DNA of 64,000 bases from NCBI GenBank assembly GCA_964291275.2, contig OZ219800.1:992001-1056000 (forward strand), read 5' to 3'. Numbering within the stretch: the first letter of the stretch is position 1; each line of letters begins with the position of its first letter. Source of the stretch: Bin80 sp964291275 (lineage in GTDB: Bacteria; Bacteroidota; Rhodothermia; Rhodothermales; Bin80). Below the pieces are notes generated by a model that saw nothing but the letters and a program-made list of their open reading frames with translations, had not been told where the DNA came from and searched no databases. Made by a program: the position numbers and the translations under genes. Of this stretch, positions 8,682 through 18,053 are shown one piece after another.

Positions 8682-9836
8682 GTGTACTTCGTGGCACACG
8701 CTCCCAGGTCCCTTAGGAAGAAAATACGAGGTTTTTATATTGTCTGCCAACGAGAATTGTTTCCTTGGGTGGAGGAGGAATTTGGTTCGTTGCCCAAACG
8801 GTACCAGAAGTTGTTGTTGGTATTCGAGATGGCGTGTGTAGAGGATTTTCTGTCCCGCACCTCGTTCCGTACGCCGGGGCGCCCGCTGGCGTCTCGGGTT
8901 TCGCTTGCACGGTCGTTTTTGGCCAAGATGGTCTTGAATATTCCGACGACTGCCGGATTGCGAGAGCGCCTACTTTCGGACCCATTGCTTCGGTCGATGT
9001 GTGGTTGGTCGCGGCAGCGGGATGTGCCCAGTGCGTCCACATTTTCCCGTGCGTTCAAGGAGTTTGCGGAGTCCGAGTTACCGACACGGATCCACGAAGT
9101 CTTGATTCAGGAGAGCTACGCGGATTCGTTGGTGGGCCATATTTCGCGGGATTCGACGGCGATTGAGGCAAGAGAGAAGCCGGTGCCGAAGAAAAAGGCG
9201 CCGGAACCGGTGAAACGCAAGCGTGGGCGTCCACGGAAGGGGGAGGAACGTCCAAAGGTCCCCACGCGTTTGGAGCGCCAGCGTACCATGAACAAAGCGG
9301 AGATGTTGGCGGATTTGCCCAAGGCGTGCACGGTGGGGAGCAAGCGAAATGCGAAAGGGCATACGCAATCCTGGACGGGATATAAGCTACATATAGATGC
9401 AGCAGACGGCGGGATTCCGATCAGCTGTATGCTATCTTCCGCGTCCCTGCACGATAGCCAAGCGGCCATTCCATTGGCGACCATGACGGGTGAGCGGGTG
9501 GACAACTGCTATGATCTCATGGATAGTGCGTATGACGCGAAGGAGATTCACGCACACAGTACGGCAGCGGGACATGTGCCGATCATTGACACGAATCCGC
9601 GTAATCGAAAGGCGGCGCACCGTCGTGAGCAGAAGGCACAGCGCAGTGCCGGGTTTATTCCACCTGAGCGGGCGCGCTACAAGGAACGTTCGACCGTGGA
9701 GCGGGTCTTTGGACGACTCAAAGATGAGTTTGGTGGACGCCATGTACGGGTGCGTGGGCACAGCAAAGTGATGTGTCACCTGATGTTTGGAATTGTTGTG
9801 CTCACGGTGGATCAACTGCTGCGGATGGTCCACTAA
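8682..9836 (+). CDS. DDE transposase of IS copy 1, native start codon lost
   Basis: From SLRKKIRGFYI onward the protein matches copy 2 almost residue for residue. Catalytic residues are in SRDSTAIEA, LMDSAYDAKEI and ERSTVERVFGRLKDEF. In copy 2 translation starts at ATG-TCC-CTT-AGG. Here the same codon is AGG, and the intron boundary lies just upstream at 8699/8700. The only in-frame start now is a GTG inside the intron (8682), which adds a few foreign residues and would be used only from unspliced RNA. The basic linker (KRKRGRPRKGEERPK) is shared with copy 2. The transposase is probably not made efficiently from this copy. Confidence 0.88.
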   Translation: MYFVAHAPRSLRKKIRGFYIVCQRELFPWVEEEFGSLPKRYQKLLLVFEMACVEDFLSRTSFRTPGRPLASRVSLARSFLAKMVLNIPTTAGLRERLLSDPLLRSMCGWSRQRDVPSASTFSRAFKEFAESELPTRIHEVLIQESYADSLVGHISRDSTAIEAREKPVPKKKAPEPVKRKRGRPRKGEERPKVPTRLERQRTMNKAEMLADLPKACTVGSKRNAKGHTQSWTGYKLHIDAADGGIPISCMLSSASLHDSQAAIPLATMTGERVDNCYDLMDSAYDAKEIHAHSTAAGHVPIIDTNPRNRKAAHRREQKAQRSAGFIPPERARYKERSTVERVFGRLKDEFGGRHVRVRGHSKVMCHLMFGIVVLTVDQLLRMVH

Positions 9837-10202
9837 ACCGGATCGTCGAGTGGTCGCGTACAGAATTGGGGGGTTCTGGAATACAGAAGCCGTGGGATCG
9901 ATGCGTAGAGTCCGCACGGATCGTGGACAAAATTCTCCAAGTTAACACCTCGTTGAAGGCCAATCACCCACAGCTTCGAAGAAAGCGGTGAACACAGGCC
10001 AATCATTCACGTATTCCAAGAAAATCAGACCCATTTATGTCCCGAATTGGCCGATTCACCAGTTGCAACAAAATGGGTTTTGCAACTAGCTCTATTGCAT
10101 TAGAATTTCGCATATTGTATATTATGTACACGTATATACTCGCGTACGTTTGTTAGTTCGTACGTACCCGAATGAACCTAGTTGGGAATATTAACCGGAC
10201 TC

Positions 10203-13200
10203 ATGCAGAATACGAAAAGAGCATTACTTTCAATTATGTTGATTGCGCTTGCGGTGCCGTCGGTGCTGGCGCAGTCAACGGTATCCGGGACTGTGCGTGA
10301 CGGCACAACCAGCGACCCGCTACCCGGAGCCAGCATCGTCATCAAAGGTACCACCCAAGGCGGAACGAGTGACATGAACGGCAATTATGCCGTAACTGTC
10401 CCTTCGCTGCAGGACACACTGGTGTTTTCCTTTGTTGGCTTTGACACGCAGGAAATCGCCATCGACGGACGTAGTGAGATTGATGTCACGCTGCTTGAAA
10501 TCGAGTACGAAATCGGTGAGGAGCTTGTGGTGACTGGATACGGGTCCCAGGAGCGTAGGACAATTACCGGCGCGGTGGCCAGTCTAGACGACGAAGACTT
10601 CGTATCCGGTAATGTCAACTCAGCGGCCGAGCTCATTCAGGGCAAGGTGGCTGGACTTCAGATAACCACCCGCAACGGCAACCCGAATGATGAGGCTGAG
10701 ATCCGCCTCCGCGGTATCTCCTCGTTTGGAGCCAATCAGTCGCCACTCGTCGTGGTAGATGGCGTGATCGGAGCTAACTGGGACAACTTGGACCCCTCGG
10801 ATATTGCCTCAATAGAAGTACTCAAAGACGCCTCCGCCGCGGCCATCTACGGAACGCGCGGCTCCGCCGGCGTTATTCTGGTAACGACCAAGAACGGTGA
10901 GGCGCGAAGAGGCGTGTCTGTAGATTATAATGCCTACTACACGTTTGAGGGTATTGAAAACCGCTTGGATGTGCTAAGCGGTGATGAGTACCGCCAGCTA
11001 TCGAATGAAACCGGTCTGAACGCTCCGGATCTGGGCTCAAGCACCGACTGGTTCAAGGAAGTCACCCAGCAGGGATCGAACATGGTTCACAACCTCGCGC
11101 TTAGCGGCGGCAATGAGAACACGGTCTATCGCGTATCCGGTAATTTCCGGGACCGGAACGGCATCCAGCGCTATACCGGCTTTCAGGAAATCGGTGGCCG
11201 ACTAAATTTCACTCAGTGGGCCTTGAATCATGATCTGGAGCTTACGATCCAGTTGGCGGCGACGAAGAAAAATCAAAATTTTGGATTCGCCGACGCTTTC
11301 AAGTTTTCCGGCATCATGAATCCGACCGCTCCCGTAACCGCCGATGGCTTTGAAAATACCGGTGGCTACTTTGAGCAACCCCTGTTCAACTACTTCAACC
11401 CGGTCGCCATTATTGAGGAAGGCGAGCGTCTCGGCGAGAGCAAATATTTCACCGGTGTATTTAGGGGCGAGTATAACTTGGGCTTTGTACTGCCCGGACT
11501 GTCGTTTGCTACGCAATATTCCTTCCAGACTGAAGACCAGATTGCCCGTCAGTTCTTTTCGCGCAAGCATAAAGTTGGTGGCGGGGCCACAGCCGCTTCA
11601 CTGGGCCCGGGCCGGGCTACACAAGCCTATCTGGACTTGAGTAGTGAGCTTTTTGAAACCACGCTCCACTATTCCGGTGATGTGGCAGGATCCACTTCAC
11701 TGGAAGCCTTCGCCGGCTACTCATTTAACGACTTTGTTGATGAGGGCTTTAATGCGTCTGGCGGTGATTTCATCGCGGACAATGTCGCGTTCAACAACTT
11801 CTCTTTTGCGCAGGACTTTAGTCAGGGTGAAGGGTCAGTAAGCAGTTTCCGAAGCACGCATCGTCTGGTGGCTTTCTTTGGACGGGCTAATATCAATTAT
11901 GACGGTACGGTGTTTGCCAACGCCAGTCTGCGACGTGAAGGCTCTTCACGCTTTGGAGTGGACAACAAATGGGGTCTATTCTGGGCCGCAGGAGTTGGAC
12001 TGGAAGTCAGCAACCTCGTCGACATCCCCTACCTCAGCTCTCTGCGGCTGCGTGGAAGCATAGGTAAAACGGGGCAGGATGCTCCGCTGAGCGGCCTTGC
12101 CCTGCAGCGATTCGCTCCGGCTGGCAACTTCTTTGTCAACGGTCAATTCATCCAGAGCTTCGGCCCGGTGAGTAACCCGAATCCGGACCTGAAATGGGAG
12201 GAGAAGACGGAGCTCAACATTGGTGTCGACTTCGTGACAGCCGCCGAACGTGTCAGTGGTCGTATTGATTTTTACAATTCTACCACGAGTGACTTGCTGT
12301 TTGAAGTCAGCGTCCCAGTGCCGCCGAACCTGTTTCCCACTACCTGGACCAATGTAGGTGAGCTGGAAACCAGTGGTCTGGAGATCTCGCTTGATGTTGA
12401 TGTGCTGCGTGGCGGCAGCCCGTTGACCTGGAATACCGGGCTAGTAGCTTCCTTCTACTCGGAAACGATGCTTAACAAGTTTCACACTGAGGATGTGCAG
12501 TTCCTCGCCAGCCCAGGATCACCCGGTCTCAATACACCGGACCTGATCCGAGTTAAACAAGGGGAGCCAATCGGACAGCTTTGGGGACCGCAGTTTTCCC
12601 GCATCGGTGATAACGGCCAATGGCTCTTCCTGAAACCGGATGGATCGGAAGTGGAATACGGTGGACTGTCATTCCCGGATGATGAACAGATCCTTGGCAA
12701 CGGCCTTCCAGACTTTCAGATCGGCTGGACCAACTACATGCGCGTCGGGGACTTTGATTTGAGCTTCTTCCTGGAAGGCGTATTTGGGCACCAGTTGGCC
12801 AACATGTTCAGCCTGTTTTATTCCGTGCCCAAGCAAATTTCGTCCTACAACGTGCTGTCGCACGCGTTTGAACTGAGTGATCTCAAGGACGACCCGCGCT
12901 GGTCCAGCTACTACATTGAAGATGCTGACTATTTGCGTCTGAACAATGCCTCCGTGGGCTACACGTTGCCGGCTCGGGTGTTGAGTAACAGCCCAGTCCG
13001 CCGTGTAAGACTATATCTGACCGGAAACAACCTGTTCACTATAACGGGATATACCGGTCTGAATCCGCAGGTGCGGTATGTGGATCGCAACCAGGGTCAG
13101 TCGGAGCAGGGCTCCAGCGGAGGACCGCTGGCTCCTGGGATTGAGCGGAGGATTGAGTGGTTTACCACGAGATCCATCAGCTTTGGCATAAACGTAAGCT

Positions 13201-13205
13201 TGTAA
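10203..13205 (+). CDS. SusC/RagA-family TonB-linked outer-membrane transporter
   Basis: 1000 residues from the ATG at 10203. The frame is open 21 bases upstream to a TTG, but MQNTKRALLSIMLIALAVPS is a clean signal peptide. A carboxypeptidase-regulatory-like domain follows (VSGTVRDGTTSDPLPGASIV, GTTQGGTSD). Then comes the TonB plug with the SusC signatures ELVVTGYGSQERRTITGAV, LIQGKVAGLQI, IRLRGISSF and IEVLKDASAAAIYGTRGSAG. The rest is a 22-strand-type barrel. It imports oligosaccharides or peptides with its SusD partner, 22 bases downstream. IS copy 1 ends 110 bases upstream, so the promoter region may be altered. The substrate is unknown. Confidence 0.95.
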   Translation: MQNTKRALLSIMLIALAVPSVLAQSTVSGTVRDGTTSDPLPGASIVIKGTTQGGTSDMNGNYAVTVPSLQDTLVFSFVGFDTQEIAIDGRSEIDVTLLEIEYEIGEELVVTGYGSQERRTITGAVASLDDEDFVSGNVNSAAELIQGKVAGLQITTRNGNPNDEAEIRLRGISSFGANQSPLVVVDGVIGANWDNLDPSDIASIEVLKDASAAAIYGTRGSAGVILVTTKNGEARRGVSVDYNAYYTFEGIENRLDVLSGDEYRQLSNETGLNAPDLGSSTDWFKEVTQQGSNMVHNLALSGGNENTVYRVSGNFRDRNGIQRYTGFQEIGGRLNFTQWALNHDLELTIQLAATKKNQNFGFADAFKFSGIMNPTAPVTADGFENTGGYFEQPLFNYFNPVAIIEEGERLGESKYFTGVFRGEYNLGFVLPGLSFATQYSFQTEDQIARQFFSRKHKVGGGATAASLGPGRATQAYLDLSSELFETTLHYSGDVAGSTSLEAFAGYSFNDFVDEGFNASGGDFIADNVAFNNFSFAQDFSQGEGSVSSFRSTHRLVAFFGRANINYDGTVFANASLRREGSSRFGVDNKWGLFWAAGVGLEVSNLVDIPYLSSLRLRGSIGKTGQDAPLSGLALQRFAPAGNFFVNGQFIQSFGPVSNPNPDLKWEEKTELNIGVDFVTAAERVSGRIDFYNSTTSDLLFEVSVPVPPNLFPTTWTNVGELETSGLEISLDVDVLRGGSPLTWNTGLVASFYSETMLNKFHTEDVQFLASPGSPGLNTPDLIRVKQGEPIGQLWGPQFSRIGDNGQWLFLKPDGSEVEYGGLSFPDDEQILGNGLPDFQIGWTNYMRVGDFDLSFFLEGVFGHQLANMFSLFYSVPKQISSYNVLSHAFELSDLKDDPRWSSYYIEDADYLRLNNASVGYTLPARVLSNSPVRRVRLYLTGNNLFTITGYTGLNPQVRYVDRNQGQSEQGSSGGPLAPGIERRIEWFTTRSISFGINVSL

Positions 13206-13227
13206 ACAGAGAGGAACCACAGATATC

Positions 13228-14889
13228 ATGAAACCGAGAACAATCCTTTCTTCGCTGGCCCTCGCCGTTGGTCTGCTGTTTTATTCAGTGGGCTGCACGG
13301 ATCTGACGGACACAGTCGACAGCCAGGTTACGGCTGAAACCTTTTTTCAAAATGACCAGCAATTCATCTCAGCTATGGGTGATGCCTACAGCAGGCTAAC
13401 AGCCTTGGGCGGTGGTGGAGCGCCGGCACAATTTAATGAGGCCACCACGGATGAAATCATAGTGCCTGCCCGGGGGCAGGACTGGTCCGAAGGTGGATTC
13501 TGGTACAGAGTCAACAGCCACAGTTGGACCGATGCCGACGGTACATTCGACGGATTCTGGCAGACTTATTTCTCAGGAATCAACAACGCCAACAGGCTGA
13601 TTTTTCAGTTTGAAAGCGCCGTGGAGTCCGGGGCTGCCGATCCTGCGCTTGCCGCGACCTTCATTTCTGAGCTGGTGGCTATGCGCGCTTTCTATTACTA
13701 CTGGCTGCTGGATGCATTCGGTAATGTTCCGATTGTAACCAGTTTCGTGGATGCCGAGGAGAAGCCATCACAGCCGTCCTCAAATTTTGCGGAGGGACGA
13801 CAGATGGTGTTTCAGTTTGTAGAGAAGGAGCTCCTTGATAACCTGGGTAATCTTAGCTCCGATCCGCGTGCTACCTACGGGCGCATGAACCAGTATGTGG
13901 CGCGCATGACGCTTGCCAAGCTCTACATGAATGCCGAGGTCTACACGGGCACCGGGAGGTGGGGCGATGCGCTGACGCAGCTGAACGAGATCATCAACTC
14001 CGGCCAGTATTCCCTGGCGGCGAATTATCACGACAATTTTGCCGTCCAGAATGACGGATCACCGGAGAACATCTTTGTCGTCCCTTATGACAAGGTGTTT
14101 CTGACCGGGTTGAATCTCCACCAGATGACGTTGCACTACGGTAGCCAGAATACCTACAACTTCCAATTCCAGCCGTGGAACGGATGGAGCGCCACGCAGA
14201 AGATGTATGAGTCAGTCATTGATCCAGTGCAGAATCCAGGACCCCAAGGTGAGGTCTGGGGCTCTCAGCCGACCGCGGATGACGCTGGCGTGGAGCGTGT
14301 AATGGGTACGCTAGATGACCGGCTAGGCAATTTCCTAGTGGGTCCCCAATATACCTCCGGTGGCGAAAGGATCACCGACTCTGGCATTTATAGTGACTTT
14401 GACCTGAACGGACCGCCCCTTACGTTCACACCGGCTATGAATGACCTTGAGGCGGTGGCCTGTCGCCAGTGCGGAGCTCGAATTGGCAAGTATGCATTTG
14501 AGAACAGCATCGGCAGCTCCGGCAGCAATGATTTTGTGATCTACCGCTACGCAGATGTATTGCTGCTTAAGGCGGAGGCTTTGTGGCGGATGAATTCGGG
14601 AGATTCGGAGGCTTTGGCCCTTGTCAACCAGATCCGTGTGCGCTCCGGTGTGGATCCGTTCACGAGTCTGGATGCCGACAAACTCATAGGTGAACGCGGC
14701 CGAGAACTGTTCTGGGAGCAGACCCGGCGCCAGGACCTGATCCGCTTTGCCGGCGTGGAAGGCGGACAGACCCGCTATAATGATCCTTGGCAATTCAAGC
14801 CAATTTCGGAGAGTTGGCGCAATGTCGCCCCGATTCCGCGCAATCAGTTGGAAGCTAATTCCAATCTCGTGCAGAATCCCGGATACTAG
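13228..14889 (+). CDS. RagB/SusD-family nutrient-binding lipoprotein
   Basis: 553 residues. The N-terminus has a lipoprotein signal with lipobox YSVGC, so the mature protein should be anchored at the outer membrane. The SusD fold is recognisable from AMGDAYSRLTALGGGG, the TPR-like region around LVAMRAFYYYWLLDAFGNVPIVT, and the C-terminal FVIYRYADVLLLKAEALWRMN, LVNQIRVRSGVDPF and RGRELFWEQTRRQDLIRFAG. It caps the SusC barrel and binds the ligand. Spacing and strand indicate one transcript with susC, closed by the hairpin at 14912. Confidence 0.95.
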   Translation: MKPRTILSSLALAVGLLFYSVGCTDLTDTVDSQVTAETFFQNDQQFISAMGDAYSRLTALGGGGAPAQFNEATTDEIIVPARGQDWSEGGFWYRVNSHSWTDADGTFDGFWQTYFSGINNANRLIFQFESAVESGAADPALAATFISELVAMRAFYYYWLLDAFGNVPIVTSFVDAEEKPSQPSSNFAEGRQMVFQFVEKELLDNLGNLSSDPRATYGRMNQYVARMTLAKLYMNAEVYTGTGRWGDALTQLNEIINSGQYSLAANYHDNFAVQNDGSPENIFVVPYDKVFLTGLNLHQMTLHYGSQNTYNFQFQPWNGWSATQKMYESVIDPVQNPGPQGEVWGSQPTADDAGVERVMGTLDDRLGNFLVGPQYTSGGERITDSGIYSDFDLNGPPLTFTPAMNDLEAVACRQCGARIGKYAFENSIGSSGSNDFVIYRYADVLLLKAEALWRMNSGDSEALALVNQIRVRSGVDPFTSLDADKLIGERGRELFWEQTRRQDLIRFAGVEGGQTRYNDPWQFKPISESWRNVAPIPRNQLEANSNLVQNPGY

Positions 14890-14911
14890 GCGAATCACCT
14901 CGCACAACCAT

Positions 14912-14947
14912 AGCGCCTCGTCGAGCAACCGGCGGGGCGCTTTTTCG
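14912..14947 (+). terminator. Rho-independent terminator of the susCD operon
   Basis: A 12-bp stem (AGCGCCTCGTCG with CGGCGGGGCGCT, including G-T pairs) is followed by a run of five T. It lies 22 bases after the SusD stop codon. Confidence 0.85.
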
Positions 14948-15129
14948 TTGCGCCGGAATGGACAGGCCGGTCAGTAGTCGATGCAATAATCTGATCGCTG
15001 GTTTCGCTTAGTCCTCGCTCTCTTGCTGGGCTCTACACTCCGGCGCGGGCGAAGTCGGAAACGGTGACCTGAATATACATACCACGCCGTTGGCTACGAA
15101 ACCCTAATGTCCCGGTACAGCTTCATAAC

Positions 15130-15521
15130 CGGAGATTCCTTTTAAGATGGTCAACTCCAAGTTAATTGCATTAACCCAAGTCAGATAGGGCATCCTACTG
15201 TTATCCGTAAACGTTCATTTGCAACACCGAAGAAACGCTGCATGGACGGCAACGATAGGGAAATGTCTTGTGTGTAGACTCGTGTGTATCCGTTCCTTTG
15301 CAACGTGGGCATACTCGACCGTTCGGCCACATAATACGCTCAATCCATACCCAGCCATTTCCTCATGGGAAAGTTTTTGAGCCAGTTGAATCACGGTAAT
15401 TCCTTCCCGGTGGTTACGCCCCGGGCCTTTTCCTTTGTTCATGATGTCATTCTGTTTGAGTTGTTACGTACCTTTTTATGCATGATATCACGTCCTAATT
15501 TTCACTTCTCTTTATATTCCC
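15130..15521 (-). pseudogene. IS1595-family transposase remnant (copy B)
   Basis: It starts with MNKGKGPGRNHREGITVIQL, as in copy A, and then loses frame after AQKLSHEE. Only the N-terminal third remains, and homology stops at 15130 in the middle of the LTSLKGI motif. The element terminus GGGAATATAAAGAGAAGTG (minus strand) is at 15521. Beyond it the sequence is tnpB-like. Confidence 0.8.
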
Positions 15522-15606
15522 AATTCAGTGTATGCCGGTGGTCATGGGGAGACTGGATGCGACTGCAAATATACTGGGCTCGGGGCATTTGCACGGCGAG
15601 GAGCGT
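15522..15606 (+). pseudogene. tnpB 3'-end remnant
   Basis: About 85 bases align with the tnpB of 32208-33335 from the second zinc-ribbon Cys pair (AATTCAGTGTATG) through CTGCAAATATACTGG to GGGGCATTTGCACGGCGAG. Several indels break the frame. It stops six bases before the next start codon. Its GAGGAG (15597-15602) lies in Shine-Dalgarno position for the following gene. Confidence 0.7.
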
Positions 15607-15612
15607 TAAATC

Positions 15613-17472
15613 ATGAACCGGGTATTACTGCGTAATATGGGATCTCAGATATACCACCGCCCGGCTAAACTCTTCTCTGGCACACTCACACAGAGCTCCC
15701 TGCCCATTGTGTCTCTATGCCTCGTGTTCGGTGCATGCAAGCACGATACACAACTGTTTGAACTGTTAAGCCCCGATCAAACCGGTATCACCTTTGCCAA
15801 TAACCTTGTACCTGCCGAAACCCTAAACACCTATGTCTTCCGCAATTTCTACAACGGTGGCGGGGTTGCAATTGGGGATTTAAACAATGACGGGCTAGCA
15901 GATATTTTCCTGACCGGTAATCAGGTATCCAACAGACTCTTTCTAAATCAGGGAGACTTCCGCTTTGAGGATATTACCGAAAGCGCTGGCCTATACTCAG
16001 CGAATGTATGGACTACGGGGGTCAGCCTGGTAGATATAAACAGCGATGGTTGGCTGGATATCTATTTAAGCAAATCCGGGCCACCGGGCGGAGCACATCG
16101 CCATAACGAACTGTTCATTAACCAGCAGAACGCTACTTTTATTGAACTGGCGCATGAGTACGGTCTTGCCTTTCAGGCCCTCGGAATACATGCCTCTTTT
16201 TTTGATTACGATGGTGACCGTGACCTTGATGCCTATGTTCTGAGTAATCCGATCCGTTCGCTTGATGACTTGGAACCTGCTCCGAATCTCCGACAATTCC
16301 CCGATCCAGACGGTGGTAACCGACTCTTGCGTAACGACGACAATCGATTTGCCGACATAACAGCAGACGCAAATATCTACAGCAGCAAAATTGGCTTCGG
16401 CCTAGGAGTCTCAACCGGAGACCTGAACCGGGATGGATGGACTGATCTGTATATTTCCAACGACTTCTTCGAGCGTGACTACCTATACCTCAACCAGCGG
16501 GACGGCACATTTATGGAAGTAGGTACCAACACGATAGGTACTATGAGCCTGAGCTCCATGGGGGGGGATATCGCAGACTACAATGGTGATGGGTGGCCCG
16601 ATATTTTTGTTTCTGACATGCTGCCTGATCTACCATGGCGGTATCAATCCCGCATTGCATTCCCATCTTGGACAGATTATGTCGGTAGCCTGGTAAACGG
16701 CTATCACCACCAGGCCACACGCAATACCCTGCAATTAAATCGCGGAAAATCACCCAATGGGCAATTGCAGTTTAGCGAGGTGTCCCGCATTGCAGGTCTG
16801 GAAAGTACTGACTGGAGCTGGGGTGGCCTGATTGCAGATTTCGATTTGGATGGTCGACGGGATATCTTCGTACCCAATGGCATTTTCAAAGACCTTCTGG
16901 ATCAGGACTTTATTGCCCAGGCCTCCAATGCTGACTCTCTGCGAGCATTCTTCCTCGCGCATGAACAACCAATTCTGCAACTTTTGGAGGATGTACCATC
17001 GCATGCATTACCGAACCATATGTTCGCAGGTCAGCAGGATCTGCATTTTAACGATGTAAGCAGGGCATGGGGCTTGGCATCACCAAGTTTTTCCAATGGA
17101 GCTGCATATGGAGATTTAGATAACGACGGGGATCTGGATCTGGTCGTCAACAATGTTAACATGCCGGCTTTCATCTACCGCAGCCATGCAACATCACTGT
17201 ATCCTGAACACAACTGGTTGCAGGTAAAACTGGAAGGTGCCCCACCCAATACCTTCGGGGTCGGCACCCAAGTGAGCGTCTGGGCGAACGGAATGCAGTG
17301 GTACGCCGAACAATTCCTGCAGCGCAGTTTTCAATCCAGTGTTGATCCCGTGTTGCACTTTGGCTTCACCGGACCGTTAGATTCTGTCGTTGTGCAATGG
17401 GCGCACGGTAACCAGCAAGTCATTACAGATGTCAAACATAATTCGCGTCTGACTATTACCGAAGTCCAATGA
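15613..17472 (+). CDS. CRTAC1-family FG-GAP/ASPIC lipoprotein (single-block)
   Basis: 619 residues. An unusually long N-terminal leader ends in the lipobox LVFGAC. Seven FG-GAP/VCBS calcium loops follow, including DLNNDGLADIFLTGN, DINSDGWLDIYLS, DYDGDRDLDAYVL, DLNRDGWTDLYISND, DYNGDGWPDIFVSDM, DFDLDGRRDIFVPNG and DLDNDGDLDLVVNN. The C-terminus is an ASPIC/UnbV domain (LEGAPPNTFGVGTQVSVW, RSFQSSVDPVLHFG, DSVVVQWAHG). The expected fold is a surface beta-propeller. These proteins often occur near SusCD loci in Bacteroidota, but their role is not established. It overlaps the next gene by 4 bases (ATGA). Confidence 0.88.
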   Translation: MNRVLLRNMGSQIYHRPAKLFSGTLTQSSLPIVSLCLVFGACKHDTQLFELLSPDQTGITFANNLVPAETLNTYVFRNFYNGGGVAIGDLNNDGLADIFLTGNQVSNRLFLNQGDFRFEDITESAGLYSANVWTTGVSLVDINSDGWLDIYLSKSGPPGGAHRHNELFINQQNATFIELAHEYGLAFQALGIHASFFDYDGDRDLDAYVLSNPIRSLDDLEPAPNLRQFPDPDGGNRLLRNDDNRFADITADANIYSSKIGFGLGVSTGDLNRDGWTDLYISNDFFERDYLYLNQRDGTFMEVGTNTIGTMSLSSMGGDIADYNGDGWPDIFVSDMLPDLPWRYQSRIAFPSWTDYVGSLVNGYHHQATRNTLQLNRGKSPNGQLQFSEVSRIAGLESTDWSWGGLIADFDLDGRRDIFVPNGIFKDLLDQDFIAQASNADSLRAFFLAHEQPILQLLEDVPSHALPNHMFAGQQDLHFNDVSRAWGLASPSFSNGAAYGDLDNDGDLDLVVNNVNMPAFIYRSHATSLYPEHNWLQVKLEGAPPNTFGVGTQVSVWANGMQWYAEQFLQRSFQSSVDPVLHFGFTGPLDSVVVQWAHGNQQVITDVKHNSRLTITEVQ

Positions 17473-18053
17473 GCCAATCCGGCTTTTCGTTATTCTGCTT
17501 TTTGGGGCTTCTTTTGTTAGCGGCCTGTGAACGAACCCCCTCGCACGAGGCCATAGTAGCCCGTGAGTTGGCCCGGCCTGACACAGTCCGTGAGATATTC
17601 TTGAACTACGAACTGGGGATGTCACGCCAGGCATTCTATGATTCAAGTTGGGCGTTGAATCGGCGCGGTCTGGTCACGCACGGCCCCCAAAACCAGAATG
17701 TGCTTTACAAGCTCTCAGATGCCCTTCCCTATGAGGCTACAATGCTTTTCTATCCCGACATCAAGGATGACCGTGTAGTCCAGATGCGCGCCCGCTTCCA
17801 TTACGATGCCTGGGCCCCCTGGAATCGGCGCCTTTGGTCTGACAGTCTGCTTCTGGATGTTAGGCAATTAATGGAAGCATGGTATGGCAAAGGATTCATC
17901 ACACAAGAGGTCTCCATACCATTGAATGGCCTCACCCGCGAGTTCGTGAAGATTGACGCAAACCGTCAGATCACCATCCGACGTGCTTCAGACAGTGATG
18001 TTCTTGTGATGATCACGGATCTACGAGCTACTTTGCCCGAAGACGATGGATAA
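17469..18053 (+). CDS. Hypothetical lipoprotein inside the CRTAC1 operon
   Basis: 194 residues with lipobox LLLLAAC near residue 20. The mature part has no recognised family. It is mixed alpha/beta, contains ELGMSRQAFYDSSWALNRRGLV (a pattern like helix-turn-helix or SmpA/BamE-type small lipoproteins) and ends acidic (ATLPEDDG). Position 16-22 of the mature region resembles the GMS/T-x-x-Q/E motif seen in some small outer-membrane lipoproteins, but I cannot assign it. The start overlaps the upstream stop by 4 bases and the end overlaps the next start by 8, so all three are translationally coupled. Confidence 0.8.
   Translation: MSQSGFSLFCFLGLLLLAACERTPSHEAIVARELARPDTVREIFLNYELGMSRQAFYDSSWALNRRGLVTHGPQNQNVLYKLSDALPYEATMLFYPDIKDDRVVQMRARFHYDAWAPWNRRLWSDSLLLDVRQLMEAWYGKGFITQEVSIPLNGLTREFVKIDANRQITIRRASDSDVLVMITDLRATLPEDDG

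Larger units (their letters stand above)
6805..8699 (-). mobile_element. Group II intron 1 (RT-encoding)
   Basis: The boundaries follow from comparison with the uninterrupted IS copy, where GGGAGA and CTCCGG are contiguous. On the minus strand the intron starts GTGTGCC, matching the group II GUGYG rule, and ends CTACTTGAC. It is 1895 bp long and carries an LtrA-type reverse transcriptase. A 34-nt domain V lies at 6845-6878, followed by a domain VI hairpin. A related intron with the same termini sits at 30311-32209. Confidence 0.93.
6595..10092 (+). mobile_element. IS5/IS1182-type insertion sequence, copy 1, interrupted by a group II intron
   Basis: The ends are inverted repeats, GAGCCAGTTGCAAAAC at the left and GAGCTAGTTGCAAAAC at the right (one mismatch). 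A 4-bp target duplication TATT lies at 6591-6594 and 10093-10096. Removing the 1895-bp intron leaves 1603 bp, exactly the length of copy 2 at 25777-27379. Apart from the intron and scattered substitutions the two copies are nearly identical, so both are recent. Confidence 0.93.

Noticed and set aside
8682..8699. GTG inside the intron as the true transposase start
   Set aside because: The intact copy starts at an ATG outside the intron; the upstream frame is accidental.
10182..10202. Upstream TTG start for the SusC protein
   Set aside because: The ATG at 10203 gives a standard signal peptide, while the extension weakens it.
15482..15606. Composite element carrying IS1595 transposase and tnpB together
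   Set aside because: At this spot the IS1595 terminus seems to have inserted into a tnpB remnant (tnpB homology starts within the flank), so adjacency alone does not show a joint element.
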